From positions 1 to 64,000 of the forward strand of contig CAWVNO010000536.1 of the NCBI GenBank assembly GCA_963930645.1: a DNA stretch of 64,000 nt. Reading direction: 5' to 3'. Of this stretch, positions 47,029 to 58,000 are shown piece after piece. The DNA is from Salticus scenicus. Its lineage: Eukaryota; Arthropoda; Arachnida; Araneae; Salticidae. Numbering within the stretch: the first letter of the stretch is position 1; every line of letters begins with the position of its first letter. A program made the position numbers and the translations under genes. The notes beneath the pieces were generated by a model. That model saw nothing but the letters and a program-made list of their open reading frames with translations. It was not told the origin of the DNA and ran no database searches.

Positions 47029-48335
47029 ATGGTGATAACTAGAGGTATGGAGCAGGAAATGAAGAAATTTCTAGAAGGGTTAGCTGCCCAGATGAGTGGA
47101 ATGAAAGATAGTCTAACCGAAGAAATGAAAGCAGCACAAGAGAAAATGAAAGAAGGGCAGAAAGATACGAAAGATAGTTTGACTGAAGAAATTAAATTAA
47201 TACAAAACGAAATGAAGAAAGAACTCTATCAGTAAGGGATGACTTAGTAACCATGAAAAAGGTGATAGAGAGCAAAATATGAGTGATGGGAAAGAGAATA
47301 GATGAAATTGAAGAGAAAGTTATGAAGATAGAAGAGAATTTTGAAGAGAATTTTGAAGAGAAAGTTATGAAGATAGAAGGGAATTTTGAAGAGAAAATTA
47401 TAAAGAAAATAAAGAAACGTCTTGAGAGAAAAGTGGAAGAGAAGTTAACCTCCATGCCCCAGGAAAAGGAAAGGAAAGTTAAAGGAATTCAGAATTAGAG
47501 AATCAACTAAGCTATCCACCTACGATGGCAGCTCCTCCTGGCAGGTGTATAAGACACAATTTTTCATTATTTCTGAATCTAACAGCTGGGTCTCTACTGC
47601 AAAGATAGCACATCTGATAGCATCGTTACGGGGCGACGCAACAGATATCCTAAGACACTTAAGAAGGGACAACGAAATAACTTCGAGGCTTTAACCAGAC
47701 CACTTGATCTGAGTTTTGGAGCAAAATAGTTTAAAGAATACAACCGACTTCACTTAAAGTCCCGTCGTCAGAGACCAGGGGAAAAATTGCAAGAACTGGC
47801 ATCAAATATCCAGAGGCTATCACGTTTAGCTTTCTCGAACTGTCACCCTGAAATTCTCAATGATTTGGCCTTAGAATACTTTATGGATGCCGTGCGAGTT
47901 CCAGAGATTCAAAAAGCACTTAGACTCTCCAACGTCAAGGATGTGGACTCATCTTTAGTGTATGCTCTGAAGATTGAAGGAGTCCAACAAGTCTCCCGTA
48001 AAGACCGCCAGAACAGCACAACAGTCGGTTTGGGTGACTCACAAGATGACCCTAAAGAGATAAAGAAAATTCTGGTAGATCTTACTAGGAGATTACGCAG
48101 TCTGGAGAGTAAGAAAGAAGCGAAGAATCCGACGGCTAAATGCTGGGGTTGTAGAAGAGATGGACAGGTCAAACGAAGCTGCCCGTTAAGACAATCTAAA
48201 AAGACTACCCGGAAGTCCTTTGAAATACGTCAGCTGGAAAAGCTCGATCTGAAAATCCAGATGCCTTGTTGCGGGAGCCGCGCTCTTAAGATCGCAAATA
48301 CAGCTCTAAGGCCAAAGAGAATTACCAGACGATAA
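47029..48335 (+). pseudogene. gag remnant of a Ty3/Gypsy element
   Basis: Starts with an ATG at 47029 and reads a coiled-coil-like Glu/Lys-rich segment (47029-47235, then another frame 47283-47498). It shifts frame again into a recognisable capsid stretch (W-Q-V-Y-K-T-Q-F, about 47535-47570; L-R-G-D-A near 47630) and ends in the frame 47787-48335. That last part holds a zinc knuckle C-W-G-C...C in which the expected His is Gln. At least three frame changes and one stop make it inactive. Coiled-coil-plus-capsid gags of this kind occur in arthropod Gypsy elements. Confidence 0.7.
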
Positions 48336-48369
48336 AGCCAGTTGTTCACCAAGTTACAGTCTCAACGCC

Positions 48370-49676
48370 ATCAAAACTGGATCAGTGGAGTAACCAGGAA
48401 GTTAGACGAGTTCAGTTCGAAGATTCTGACGTAAAGCCAATATTACAACTGAAGGAGACGACCAGCAACAGACCTACCTGGCAGGACATCTCCACATTTA
48501 GCCCCGTCATGAAATGTTACTGGGCACTCTGGGACTCTCTGCATGTGCGAAGCGGCATATTGTTTAGAAAATGTGAATCTGACGATAGAAGGAGTTTCAG
48601 ATGACAGATTTTGCTACCAATATCGAAGGTTCCAGATGTTTTAGAGCAGCTGCATAGTAGCCCTACCGAAGGCCATTTTAGGGTGATGAAGACTCTACAA
48701 AAAGTTCGAGAACGCTTCTACTGGTGCAAAACAAGGGAGAACGTGGAGAAATGTTGCAAATCCTGTGATGCTTGTGCGGCACGTAAAGGCCCAAAGAACA
48801 AAGCCGAGAAAGACTACAATGATTGTATAACGTGGGAGCACCTTTTGAGCGGATTGTACTCGACATCCTGGGTCCTTTGTCTCGGACCTCCAGTGAAAAT
48901 AAGTACATCATCGTCGTGATGGACTATTTCACCAAGTGGCCTGAGGCGTATCCAATTCCCGATCAAGAGGCATGCACAGTCACAGAGGTTCTAGTGCAGC
49001 AATGGGTATCAAGGTACGGCACGCCCCTACAATTTCATACTGACCAAGGTACGAACTTTACCTTTGCTCTTTTCAAAGGACTGTGTCAATTACTCTGCAT
49101 AGACAAAACCCAGACAACACCCTTACATCCCCAGTCGGACGGCATGGTCGAGAAGTTTAACCGTACTATCCTGAATAACCTCTTTCTTCAAGTATCAAGG
49201 AACCAGCAAGATTGGGACTTGAAATTGCCATTGTTTCTGCTGGCTTATCGAAGTGCTGTCCATGAAACCACCGTCTATACTCCAGCTGAGATGCTGTTTG
49301 GACTTCGTCTCCCATGTGATCTCCTGTTTGGTTGTCCACCAGATGCGCCTTCATCGCCCGAGGAGTATATCCAGGATCTCCAGGGGCGATTTGAAGACGT
49401 ACACAACTTTGCTCGGGAGCTGATTCACATGACAACGGAGAAGATGAAGACAAGGTACGATCTAAAGGCTACACCACATGATTTCAAGGAAGGAGACAAA
49501 GTTTCGTTGTGGAACCCTGTTTAACGCAAAGGGCTCTCTCCCAAGCTACATTGTAACTGAGGCGGTCCCTACACAGTCTTAAAACGACTGAATGATGTAG
49601 TGTTAAGAATTGCTAAAACAACTTCATCAAAACTGAAGGTGGTCCATTATGATCGGTTAGTCACTTACCACACGTA
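48370..49676 (+). pseudogene. integrase remnant of a Ty3/Gypsy element (PR-RT-RNaseH deleted)
   Basis: Sequence just after the gag remnant corresponds to the RNaseH-integrase linker. It is followed by the HHCC zinc domain (48611-48800 region: H-F-R-V-M-K, then C-K-S-C) and the catalytic core in another frame (48823-49524). Core residues seen are D in V-L-D-I-L-G-P, D in H-T-D-Q-G-T-N-F and E in G-M-V-E-K-F-N-R, so the D,D-35-E triad is still readable. The C-terminal part continues in a shifted frame after the stop at 49522 to about 49676 (V-V-H-Y-D-R-L). Protease, RT and RNase H are entirely missing between 48336 and 48370. Confidence 0.75.
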
Positions 49677-49928
49677 ACGGTAATGCTCATATTTAAAATG
49701 TAAATATTTGTTAAATTTGTGCATGTGTAATGTAAATATTTGTATATAAATATTTGTTCTTATTTGTAAATTTTGTAAATATTTCTCACTTGATTGTGAA
49801 ATCTGTGTTTTTATTTCATCGTTATATGGAACATAATTTTTGTATTTTAGATTGTTTAGTTTGTTTAGCTTCGCCTTCTGACCAAGGGTTGTACTTCCCG
49901 GGACGTGCAGTCCTTGGGAGGGGGGCAG

Positions 49929-50554
49929 TGTTGCGAATTTGTAAATAATTATATTTGTTTTTGTATAAATTCTTCCAAAGAGGGTTAGTAAGTTGATACA
50001 ATGTCAATTTTCTGCATTCTTAGCTCTTTTCCGCGTTAAAATAGCTAATTTTTCCTTAAAAACGCATTAAAAAGCTCCAATAAGGCAGATAATGAATTTG
50101 GGGTCAAATTTGTCGACTTTTCCCCCTTGGCGATTTTTTTGGCGACTTTTGGCGAGAAAAATCTTTTTTTAATCGATATACCAAAGATGGACGCTGTAAC
50201 GCGATTGGTTAACGACATACTAGCAATTTCCAGATTATTCTGGGTTCGACAGAGGGGTATAAAAGGGATGCCCATTGTGCGAAATCAGAGTCAGTCTCAG
50301 ATTAGTTCCCGCCAGTGCTCCATTGCTTCTAAAAGAGTCCTTAGCCTCTTTAAATTATTGTCAATTGCTATATGTGTTATTGCTGTACAGTTTGTACTGT
50401 GGATTTGCTGTTGACAGCTATTATTTAAAACTGTGTTTACTGATGAAGTTGATACCCAGTTTATAGACCTGTATTCTTCTGAAATTTTCTGTAAATTAAC
50501 TACTTAGCTTTTGCAAGTTTCACCTTTCATTCTTCGACAACTCTCGAACCCCCA
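49929..50554 (+). repeat. 3' LTR of the defective Gypsy element
   Basis: Starts TGTTGCGAATTTG right after a polypurine tract (gggaggggggcag, 49916-49928). It holds a TATA box and initiator. The right end is approximate (near a CA at 50554), because a family-H element starts at about 50560. No matching 5' LTR precedes the gag remnant. Confidence 0.6.
50258..50296 (+). promoter_or_regulatory. LTR core promoter: TATA box plus initiator
   Basis: TATAAAAG at 50258-50265 and TCAGTC, an arthropod-type initiator, at 50291-50296. The ~33-base spacing is close to the usual distance. This gives U3/R polarity consistent with a plus-strand element. Confidence 0.5.
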
Positions 50555-50559
50555 AGAAC

Positions 50560-50957
50560 GCAAAATATATATTCGTTTCATTTGGTTTAGTGCAGTCTAT
50601 AGATGTTAAACTCTTTTTACCTGCAATTTCCTCCATTGACGTAATGTATTTGAATTCTCTTGCGTGTCCCTGTACACGAACCATTTGTTTGATTTCAATG
50701 AAAAGTTTAGTGTAGCATCCCTATATGATACACATTTAGAATACCAAGTTTAGATTTTCTGCTTATAGTTGTTCGTGAGATATGCTGATAACAGGCATAC
50801 ACACACACAGACAGACACACAGACCAACCGCTAAAAACAGGTTTTTAGATTCAAAGGATCTCAAAACGTGTAAATATAACAAAAACTCAATTTCAAAAAT
50901 TTGATCCAAAAACAATACTTTTTCTGCCTTATGGGTAACAGAAAGTAAAATTTATTC
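50560..50957 (-). mobile_element. family H dispersed element
   Basis: Reverse complement of 17640-18060 over nearly its full length: caaatgaaacgaatatat at one end, then gtttaac, cgtgtacaggga, atatctc, a CA/CAGA microsatellite, acgttttgag, and ends cttt at 50950. Clean similarity to the 17.6-kb copy suggests relatively recent spread. Confidence 0.6.
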
Positions 50958-51139
50958 TCATATACGTGTATATGCCTGAATTTAAAATATTCGAAGGGTG
51001 ACGACATTACAAAATATTCAGAGGTATTAATGATGTAATAGTGTGTATATGCGCACGCAATGAAATATCATGATTGTTATTATAATAACAGCTTTGTAAT
51101 GCTTAAAAAATATTTATATTTCTTTGTATATAGATTAAT

Positions 51140-52645
51140 AAAAATCTCGAGTGACTTTTTTTTTTAACAGTTTCCAACAAGGTTGAAAAGTATTGATGAC
51201 TTCGGTTTCTCCTCCTGTCTATCCGTCTGTCTGTCCGCGACCTAACTGCTGTAAATATTAGTGGAATTTCTTGAAACTCATATATGTTATTCAAGTTTAC
51301 TATCGGATATTACCTATTGAAAATGGAGTGAATACCTCTAATGGTTTGTGTACAGGGAACCCAAAAAGTATTCCAATGCATTGCATTCTATGAAAGGTAT
51401 TTTTATAAACAAAATTTTAATACTATTACTTTACACAAATCTTTATGAAATTGAAATATACAATTCATGTTCACTGTCGGTTTGTGTACAGGGACCCTCA
51501 AAATTTTCCCAAAGGATTGTGTTCTAAGAGAGATATTTTTATGAACTATATTTAATTACTTTATTTTACACAAATTTCCATGAAACTGAAATGTGTTTTT
51601 CAAGTTCACTATCGGATGTTTGCTATAAAAAATGGAGTAAATACTCCCACTGGTTTGTGTTTAGGGACAACCAAAAGTATCCCAAAGCATTCTTCTTTGA
51701 GAGTATTTCTGTAAACCGAAGTTTAATAACTTTACTTTGAACAAATTTTAATGAAATTGAAATATGTTATTCATAGGCACAGAAAAATGCTTTCTACAGT
51801 ATGATTAGCATTAGATTTACAGGGCCACACAAAAGTATTAGCTACGTTGAGGGCTTTCCTTGGAAATTTGCTGGAATTACATTTTCGTTTACATTAAGCG
51901 TTTTTATCGCTTTCTAAGTATTTTTAACACTTTCCAACAAGGTGTTAATGAAAAATGTTAATGACTTCGGTTTGTCTGTCTGTCTGTCCGCGCTCTAACT
52001 TTCATAAATATTCATGGAATTTCTTGAAACTGATGTATGATATTCCAGTTCACTATCGGATGTTCCCTATTGAAAATGGAATGAACACCTCTACTGGTTT
52101 GTGTACAAGGACACCAAAAAGTATGATAAAGTGCTATATTCTATGAGAGATATTTTTCGGAACTATATTTCAATTCCTTTATTTTACACAAATTTCCATG
52201 AAATTGAAATATGTTATTCAAGTTAACTATCGGATGTTTGCCATAGAAAATGGACTAAATATTACCACCGGTTTGTGTACAAAGACACCCAAAAGTATTC
52301 GTCCTATGATAGGTATTTCTATAAACCAAATTTTAATAACTTTACTTTCAACAAATCTTAATGAAATTGAAATATGTAATTCATATGCACAAAAGAATGC
52401 TTTCTACATAATATAGAATGATTAGCATTAGATCTACAGTGCCACACAAAATATTCAGTTATATTAAGGGCTTATATTGGAAATTTGCAGGAATTACATC
52501 TTCGTTTACAATAAGCGTTTTAACTGCATTCAAGAGTGAATATGATTTCAATTTGTGTATTTATCTGTTCGACTGTCCATCTGTCTATCTGTCCGTCTGC
52601 CTGTCCCCAGCATCCGTAAATATTTTTAGAATTTAAAGAAAAATA
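51140..52645 (+). repeat. dispersed repeat (family I) with internal tandem units
   Basis: Two successive copies begin with acttcggttt and a CTGTCTGTC stretch (about 51200 and 51965). Each contains several ~150-190-bp units with ttcactatcggatgtt, gaaaatgga, ggtttgtgtacagggaca and aaaagtattc blocks. Small open frames follow the repeat period. Related sequence continues at 52743-52801 and resumes after the BEL element at 63408-63850. Confidence 0.6.
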
Positions 52646-52742
52646 TCTATATACATAAAAGAGCTGAGTCTGTCTGTGTGTGTGTCTGTGTGTCTGTCCG
52701 CTATAGAAAATAGTGACCAGCGAAGCGGGCATAGCCTGCTAG
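52646..52742 (+). mobile_element. 97-bp mini-Helitron
   Basis: Starts TCTATATACATAAAAGAG, runs through a TCTG/TGTG stretch, and ends agtgaccagcgaagcgggca...CTAG followed by T. The last ~30 bp match the 3' ends of the 30.5-32.5 kb Helitrons. It contains little besides the two termini and sits inside the family-I repeat. Confidence 0.65.
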
Positions 52743-53159
52743 TATATATATATATATATATATGTAATTCAAATTTACTATGGAATGTTCCCTGTATAAA
52801 TGGCATTATTGAAGCAATCGGAGTGCGGGCGCCAGTACAGGAAACCAGACGGTCACGTGATGAAAGAGAACTTTTTTTTATTATTGTTATTATTACTTTT
52901 GCTCTCTCGAAAACATGTTCGTTTTCGGTCATTCAAGTCAAACCGTTCGGGTATTCATAATCTAATGAAATCATACCTGATAATTCTAATCTTATTCGTT
53001 AAATCAAGTCAAGCTTTTGATTTATTCGTAGTCTATTAAAATCATGCTAAATCATGTATGATTATTCTGTATCGAACTTAATTCTCTTTTATTATGTTTT
53101 ATGGATGCTATCAGTCGAAATAAAAAACATTCGTAAATTATAATCGAGTAATAATGACT

Positions 53160-53749
53160 TGTTGGTGAGAAATAAACTCAAAATGACATTCTTTCAATAA
53201 TTACAAAAACTTTCATTTTCATATTATTCTAAAAACATTTCATTGACTCTTTTATTTTCTTCATGCATATATACGTCTACATTGTGACGACGCTATGACG
53301 CATTTGTTTTCTGATTGGCCGTCTGTGTTTCTGTGTACATGTAATAATGTATTTTTCGTTTTTTTTTTCTCCTTCTTCGATGTTCTGTTTTTTCATAATA
53401 AAAAAAGATGTGATTAAAAGGATAATACGTGGGTTCATTTTAATTCCCACAAAACAAAGCAACATAAAATAATATATAATTTCCTAATACATAAACCAAG
53501 CTAAATGAGGCTGGTTTAATTAAATTGAAACATCATTATTTATATATTTGAAATTATCTTTTGAACAGCTTAGCAGAAAAGATGTTTATAAAAGAAAATA
53601 GAAATTGGTTCTTCTTTTCATACATGGAATAAATACTTCTGGTTCTGCAAGCCTCATGGGATACTCATATACAGGGTGAGTGCATTTTACTTACCATATA
53701 AATCTTGAATTTAAATATTTGATAAAAGTTTCTTCTGTGAATTCTATTA
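53160..53749 (+). repeat. 5' LTR of the Copia element
   Basis: Begins TGTTGGTGAG and ends ...gtgaattctatta. The T-run at about 53358-53368 is one base longer than in the 3' LTR. Confidence 0.88.
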
Positions 53750-53769
53750 GATTATGAGACTGAAGCGCT
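53750..53769 (+). promoter_or_regulatory. Copia primer-binding site for a half elongator tRNA-Met
   Basis: gattatgagactgaagcgc directly follows the LTR. Its complement matches, with about one mismatch, the anticodon-stem-loop and D-arm side of metazoan elongator tRNA-Met (anticodon CAT within CTCATAA). It begins within the anticodon loop, so the primer would be a 5' tRNA half, as known for Drosophila copia with initiator tRNA-Met. The tRNA identity rests on my recollection of the conserved sequence. Confidence 0.6.
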
Positions 53770-54080
53770 AAATCGAAACTTTGAATTTATTCTTGACAGT
53801 TTTTTTTCTTTGCATATTTGAAGAAACATTTGCTTCATTTAAAATAATATTATTTTGCTAATGATAATAAAAAAAAAATTGTAAGCGAATAAATAAATAT
53901 GTTTTTTTTGCTTCCTCAAAAACGGAAGTGAATGAGAAAACGAAAGTATAGAAATCTGTATAAACATTAAAACCGAAAGAAGTGAAAATAAATAAGAATG
54001 TTTAAAATAAACATATGAATGATTAAATATAAAATTGTAGTTATTATAAACTAGAAAGAAAACCAAATTGAAATATTAAA

Positions 54081-57000
54081 ATGAGTATCCTCAAGGACAC
54101 TATAATTGAAAAACTTAACGCACAAAATTATGATGTGTGGAAATTTAAATTAGAAATGTTTCTCCAAAAGGAAGATTTATATTCCGTGGTTCTTAACGAT
54201 GCTCCGAATCCCATTACGGACACATGGAATAACAAAAATAGGAAAGCACGCGCCATTATTAACCTCTTAATAGAGGATAATCAAATAATCCATGTTAAAA
54301 ATCTTGAGACCGCTAAAGAATGCTGGAACGCCTTAAAAGCTGTACATGAGCGTTCAACCCTCAGCAGTAAACTATTTTTGCTTAGAAAGCTTTACTCTAC
54401 GAAATTAACTGAAGGTGGCGATATGATAGACCACTTAACTAACATCTATCAATTGCGAGATAAGTTAGTATCGCTCGGAGAAGAAATAAATGACAGGCAC
54501 CTTTCAGCCCTAATGCTCTGTTCCTTACCTCCAAGTTATGATACATTAATTACCGCTTTAGAATCGCGTGATGAAAAGGATCTTGTACCAGAGTTTATAC
54601 GCTCGAAATTGATTGATGAATTTTCTAAAAGAAAAGAAAACAAATCTGAAAATAATTCAGTGTTAAAGGTTAAATTTAAACCGAAACCAGAAAATTCAAA
54701 GTTCTGCCGTTATTGTAAAAAAAAATCGCACACAATTGAAGACTGCTGGCATCTTAAAAATAAAAATAAAGAAAAGACTCTGAAACAAACAAAAGCCAGC
54801 AATGCCAGATCAACTTTCAAATCTGGTATGTACTCTCAAGACAGACATAACGCGGATAGGGCTCTTATTACTGAGAGTGAAAATAAAAAACCTAACGATA
54901 AAATATTCACTCTATTTATCGGTGAGAAATCTAACAATTGGTATGTAGACTCAGGTTGTTCAACGCATGTATGCAATGATAGGAATAAATTTCATGAATT
55001 TAAACATAATAATTCACGCGTAACAATCGCGAATGGACAGGAGATAGAATCCCTGGGTCATGGGTCTGTGAAATTAAACACCATAAATTCCAATAACACA
55101 CATAATACTATAATATTGAAAAATGTTTTATATGTACCAGAGATAGAGACAAACCTCATATCTGTAAAAGAAGCTACTGAAAATGGTTGTGTAGCAATAT
55201 TTGAAAACAAATCATGCAAAATAATGCATGAAGGAGAAACATGCATTGAAGGTTACATTAACAACAATTTATACGAATGCAAAGTTAACTATGATACAAC
55301 ACACACTATAAACATGGTAAAAATATGTGAAAATACAAACTGCATTGATAAATGGCACATTAAATTAGGCCATAGAAACATTAGTCATATAAAACAATTG
55401 GTAAACAACAACATGGCAGTTGGGATAAAACTAGACAACTGCAAACATGATAATGCATGTGAAACTTGCATATTAACTAAATTAACGGACAATCCTTATC
55501 CCAAAAAGGCTCAGTTTAGGGCAACTAAAGCACTAGAGTTGGTACACACTGATTTGTGTGGACCAATGACAACCCCCACGGTCGGTGGAAAATACTATTT
55601 TTTAACTTTTATAGACGATTTTAGTCGATTTACAGTAATATACCTACTGAGAAAAAAGGATGAAGTTTTTGCAAAATTGAGGGAATATATCGCAATGACA
55701 TCAAATAAATTCGGACGAACTTTGCATGCAATCCGCTCCGACAACGGAGGAGAGTATACCGGGACAGAATTAAATGATTACTTAACAAAATTAGGTATAG
55801 ACCACCAATTCACTGTTCCCTATTCAGCTTCTCAAAATGGAACTGCTGAACGTAAAAATCGTACCTTAGTTGAAATGGCACGTTGTTTATTAAAAGATGG
55901 CAATTTACCAAATTCTTTCTGGGGGGAGGCAATAAATACCGCAGTTTACTTGCAAAATAGACTCCCAACATCTTCGTGTGAATTGACACCTTATGAATTA
56001 TGGACAGGTCGAAAACCTGATCTATCGATGTTAAAACCATTTGGTTGTCGTGCCTATGCATACGTACAAAAGGTACACAGAGGAAAATTAGATAATACGG
56101 CACAGGAAGGTATATTCGTAGGGTACGACAATAGAAGTAAAGGATATAGGATCTGTACAAATGGCAAAAACATAATTATTAGTCGAACCGTAAAATTTGT
56201 AGAAAATGAAAAACAAGCGATACTTAAATATGACACATCACAAAACAATGATGAGAAAAGTGATAATAAAAATCCATCACCAAATTTGCAAATAATAGAC
56301 TCAGAGATAGATGAAACTAATGATAGTGTTGTGTCAGATAATTCTCAAAATACTCCACGTAGATCACAAAGATCTAATAAAGGGGTACCACCAGATAGAT
56401 TCGCATTCACATTACACAATGAAAGAATAAGTGAACCAAAATGCTGGGATGATATAATAAGTATGGAAAACCCTGTAGAAAAGGAAAATTGGATCAATGC
56501 TACATTAGATGAAATAAATTCACTCAAGCAGAATGACACCTGGGATTTAGTTGAGGTTTCACCAGGGATGAAAATAGTAGGGTGCAAATGGGCATTCAAA
56601 GCAAAATATAACAGTCAGGGCCGTGTTGAAAAATACAAAGCTAGGCTGGTTGCGAAGGGCTTTTCACAGAAATATGGAATAGACTACGATGAGACTTTCG
56701 CCCCAGTGGCGTCTCACACAACTTTGAGAAGTTTTTTGGCAATGAGTCTTTATAAGAATTTAAGTCTTAGACATATTGATATCAAGACTGCATTTTTACA
56801 CGGTAAATTGAGTGAAGATGTTTATATGCATCAGCCAGAAGGATATGTGGTATCCGGGGAAGAACATAAGGTGTGTAAATTAAAAAAGGCAATATACGGG
56901 CTAAAGCAGGCCGCGAGAGCATGGAATTTAAAATTGAATGAGTCATTACTTAACTTAGGCTTTATTCAAAGTCAATTCGACAAGTGTCTTTATAAACGTA

Positions 57001-57977
57001 AACAAAACGATGTAACTACTTATGTACTTGTGTATGTCGATGATTTGTTAATAGCGGGGAATGATCAACAAATAAATGAAATTGTAAACAAACTAAAACA
57101 AGAATACCCGTTAACAGACTTGGGAGAAGCAAAACAATATCTTGGGATAAATATTAATCGTACTAATGAAAATACAATGACTCTTGATCAAACACACAAA
57201 ATACAAGAACTTATAGTCAAATACGGTTTAGAAAATTCAAAACCTACAGACACTCCTATGGACACAGGTTACATAAAATTAAATGACGAGGAAAACCTTT
57301 TACCAGAAAATACACAATATAGACAGGCTGTAGGCGCATTGTTATATATTTCAACCGTGTCACGTCCGGATATTAGCGCCGCGGTAAATATTTTGAGTAG
57401 AAGAAATGAGCGCCCAAGAGCAAAAGATTGGGAAGCAGTAAAAAGATTAATGAGATATTTAAAAAGTACAATTAATCTTAAATTGACATATAATAATATT
57501 GAAGAGCCTGTCTTGAGGGTATATGCAGATTCCGACTGGGCAAACGATCCCAGTGATCGTAAGTCTACAACAGGAAATTTGTTCTGCATAGGAGCAAATA
57601 CTGTATACTGGACAAGCAAAAAACAAAAATCTGTATCAATGTCATCAGCGGAAGCGGAATATATTTCTGCAGCAAGTGCCGCGCAAGAAGTAAAATGGCT
57701 TATAAACCTTTTTGTAGAAATTGATATGCAACAAAATTGTCCTATTACACTCTATGAAGACAACCTTTCTTGCATTAAATTAGCGGAAAACGACAAGTTT
57801 CGACAGAAAACTAAGCATATCGAACTAAGGTATCATCTGATTCGAGACCTTGTTGAGCAGGGTACAATAAAAATTGAGTATGTAACTACAAACAATATGA
57901 TCGCCGACATACTCACCAAGCCTCTGCCGAGACATTCTTTTCGAAAATTGCGAATTTCCTTGTTGAACTGTGATTAA
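54081..57977 (+). CDS. Copia gag-pol polyprotein
   Basis: 1,298 uninterrupted codons from an ATG at 54081. Gag (UBN2-like, residues ~1-200) carries a CCHC zinc knuckle at C209, C212, H217, C222. Protease: D290-S291-G292. Integrase: zinc ligands H426, H431, C460, C463; catalytic D491, D554, E590 (D,D-35-E). Reverse transcriptase follows at ~820-1060, with the Y-V-D-D box at 985-988. RNase H near the end has the Y-A-D-S-D-W and S-S-A-E-A-E-Y motifs. Order PR-INT-RT-RNaseH is standard Copia. All key residues are intact, so the element looks autonomous. Gag and pol are in one frame, so the gag:pol ratio must be set some other way than frameshifting. Confidence 0.93.
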   Translation: MSILKDTIIEKLNAQNYDVWKFKLEMFLQKEDLYSVVLNDAPNPITDTWNNKNRKARAIINLLIEDNQIIHVKNLETAKECWNALKAVHERSTLSSKLFLLRKLYSTKLTEGGDMIDHLTNIYQLRDKLVSLGEEINDRHLSALMLCSLPPSYDTLITALESRDEKDLVPEFIRSKLIDEFSKRKENKSENNSVLKVKFKPKPENSKFCRYCKKKSHTIEDCWHLKNKNKEKTLKQTKASNARSTFKSGMYSQDRHNADRALITESENKKPNDKIFTLFIGEKSNNWYVDSGCSTHVCNDRNKFHEFKHNNSRVTIANGQEIESLGHGSVKLNTINSNNTHNTIILKNVLYVPEIETNLISVKEATENGCVAIFENKSCKIMHEGETCIEGYINNNLYECKVNYDTTHTINMVKICENTNCIDKWHIKLGHRNISHIKQLVNNNMAVGIKLDNCKHDNACETCILTKLTDNPYPKKAQFRATKALELVHTDLCGPMTTPTVGGKYYFLTFIDDFSRFTVIYLLRKKDEVFAKLREYIAMTSNKFGRTLHAIRSDNGGEYTGTELNDYLTKLGIDHQFTVPYSASQNGTAERKNRTLVEMARCLLKDGNLPNSFWGEAINTAVYLQNRLPTSSCELTPYELWTGRKPDLSMLKPFGCRAYAYVQKVHRGKLDNTAQEGIFVGYDNRSKGYRICTNGKNIIISRTVKFVENEKQAILKYDTSQNNDEKSDNKNPSPNLQIIDSEIDETNDSVVSDNSQNTPRRSQRSNKGVPPDRFAFTLHNERISEPKCWDDIISMENPVEKENWINATLDEINSLKQNDTWDLVEVSPGMKIVGCKWAFKAKYNSQGRVEKYKARLVAKGFSQKYGIDYDETFAPVASHTTLRSFLAMSLYKNLSLRHIDIKTAFLHGKLSEDVYMHQPEGYVVSGEEHKVCKLKKAIYGLKQAARAWNLKLNESLLNLGFIQSQFDKCLYKRKQNDVTTYVLVYVDDLLIAGNDQQINEIVNKLKQEYPLTDLGEAKQYLGININRTNENTMTLDQTHKIQELIVKYGLENSKPTDTPMDTGYIKLNDEENLLPENTQYRQAVGALLYISTVSRPDISAAVNILSRRNERPRAKDWEAVKRLMRYLKSTINLKLTYNNIEEPVLRVYADSDWANDPSDRKSTTGNLFCIGANTVYWTSKKQKSVSMSSAEAEYISAASAAQEVKWLINLFVEIDMQQNCPITLYEDNLSCIKLAENDKFRQKTKHIELRYHLIRDLVEQGTIKIEYVTTNNMIADILTKPLPRHSFRKLRISLLNCD

Positions 57978-58000
57978 ATGTCATCGAGTTTACGCAGGGG

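Noticed and set aside
51955..52416. Two similar 63-72 codon frames with shared peptide segments
   Set aside because: They follow the period of the family-I tandem units and are by-products of repeated DNA.
55810..56160. 116-codon antisense open frame inside Copia pol
   Set aside because: It is antisense to the integrase-RT region of an intact ORF and its composition reflects the opposite strand.
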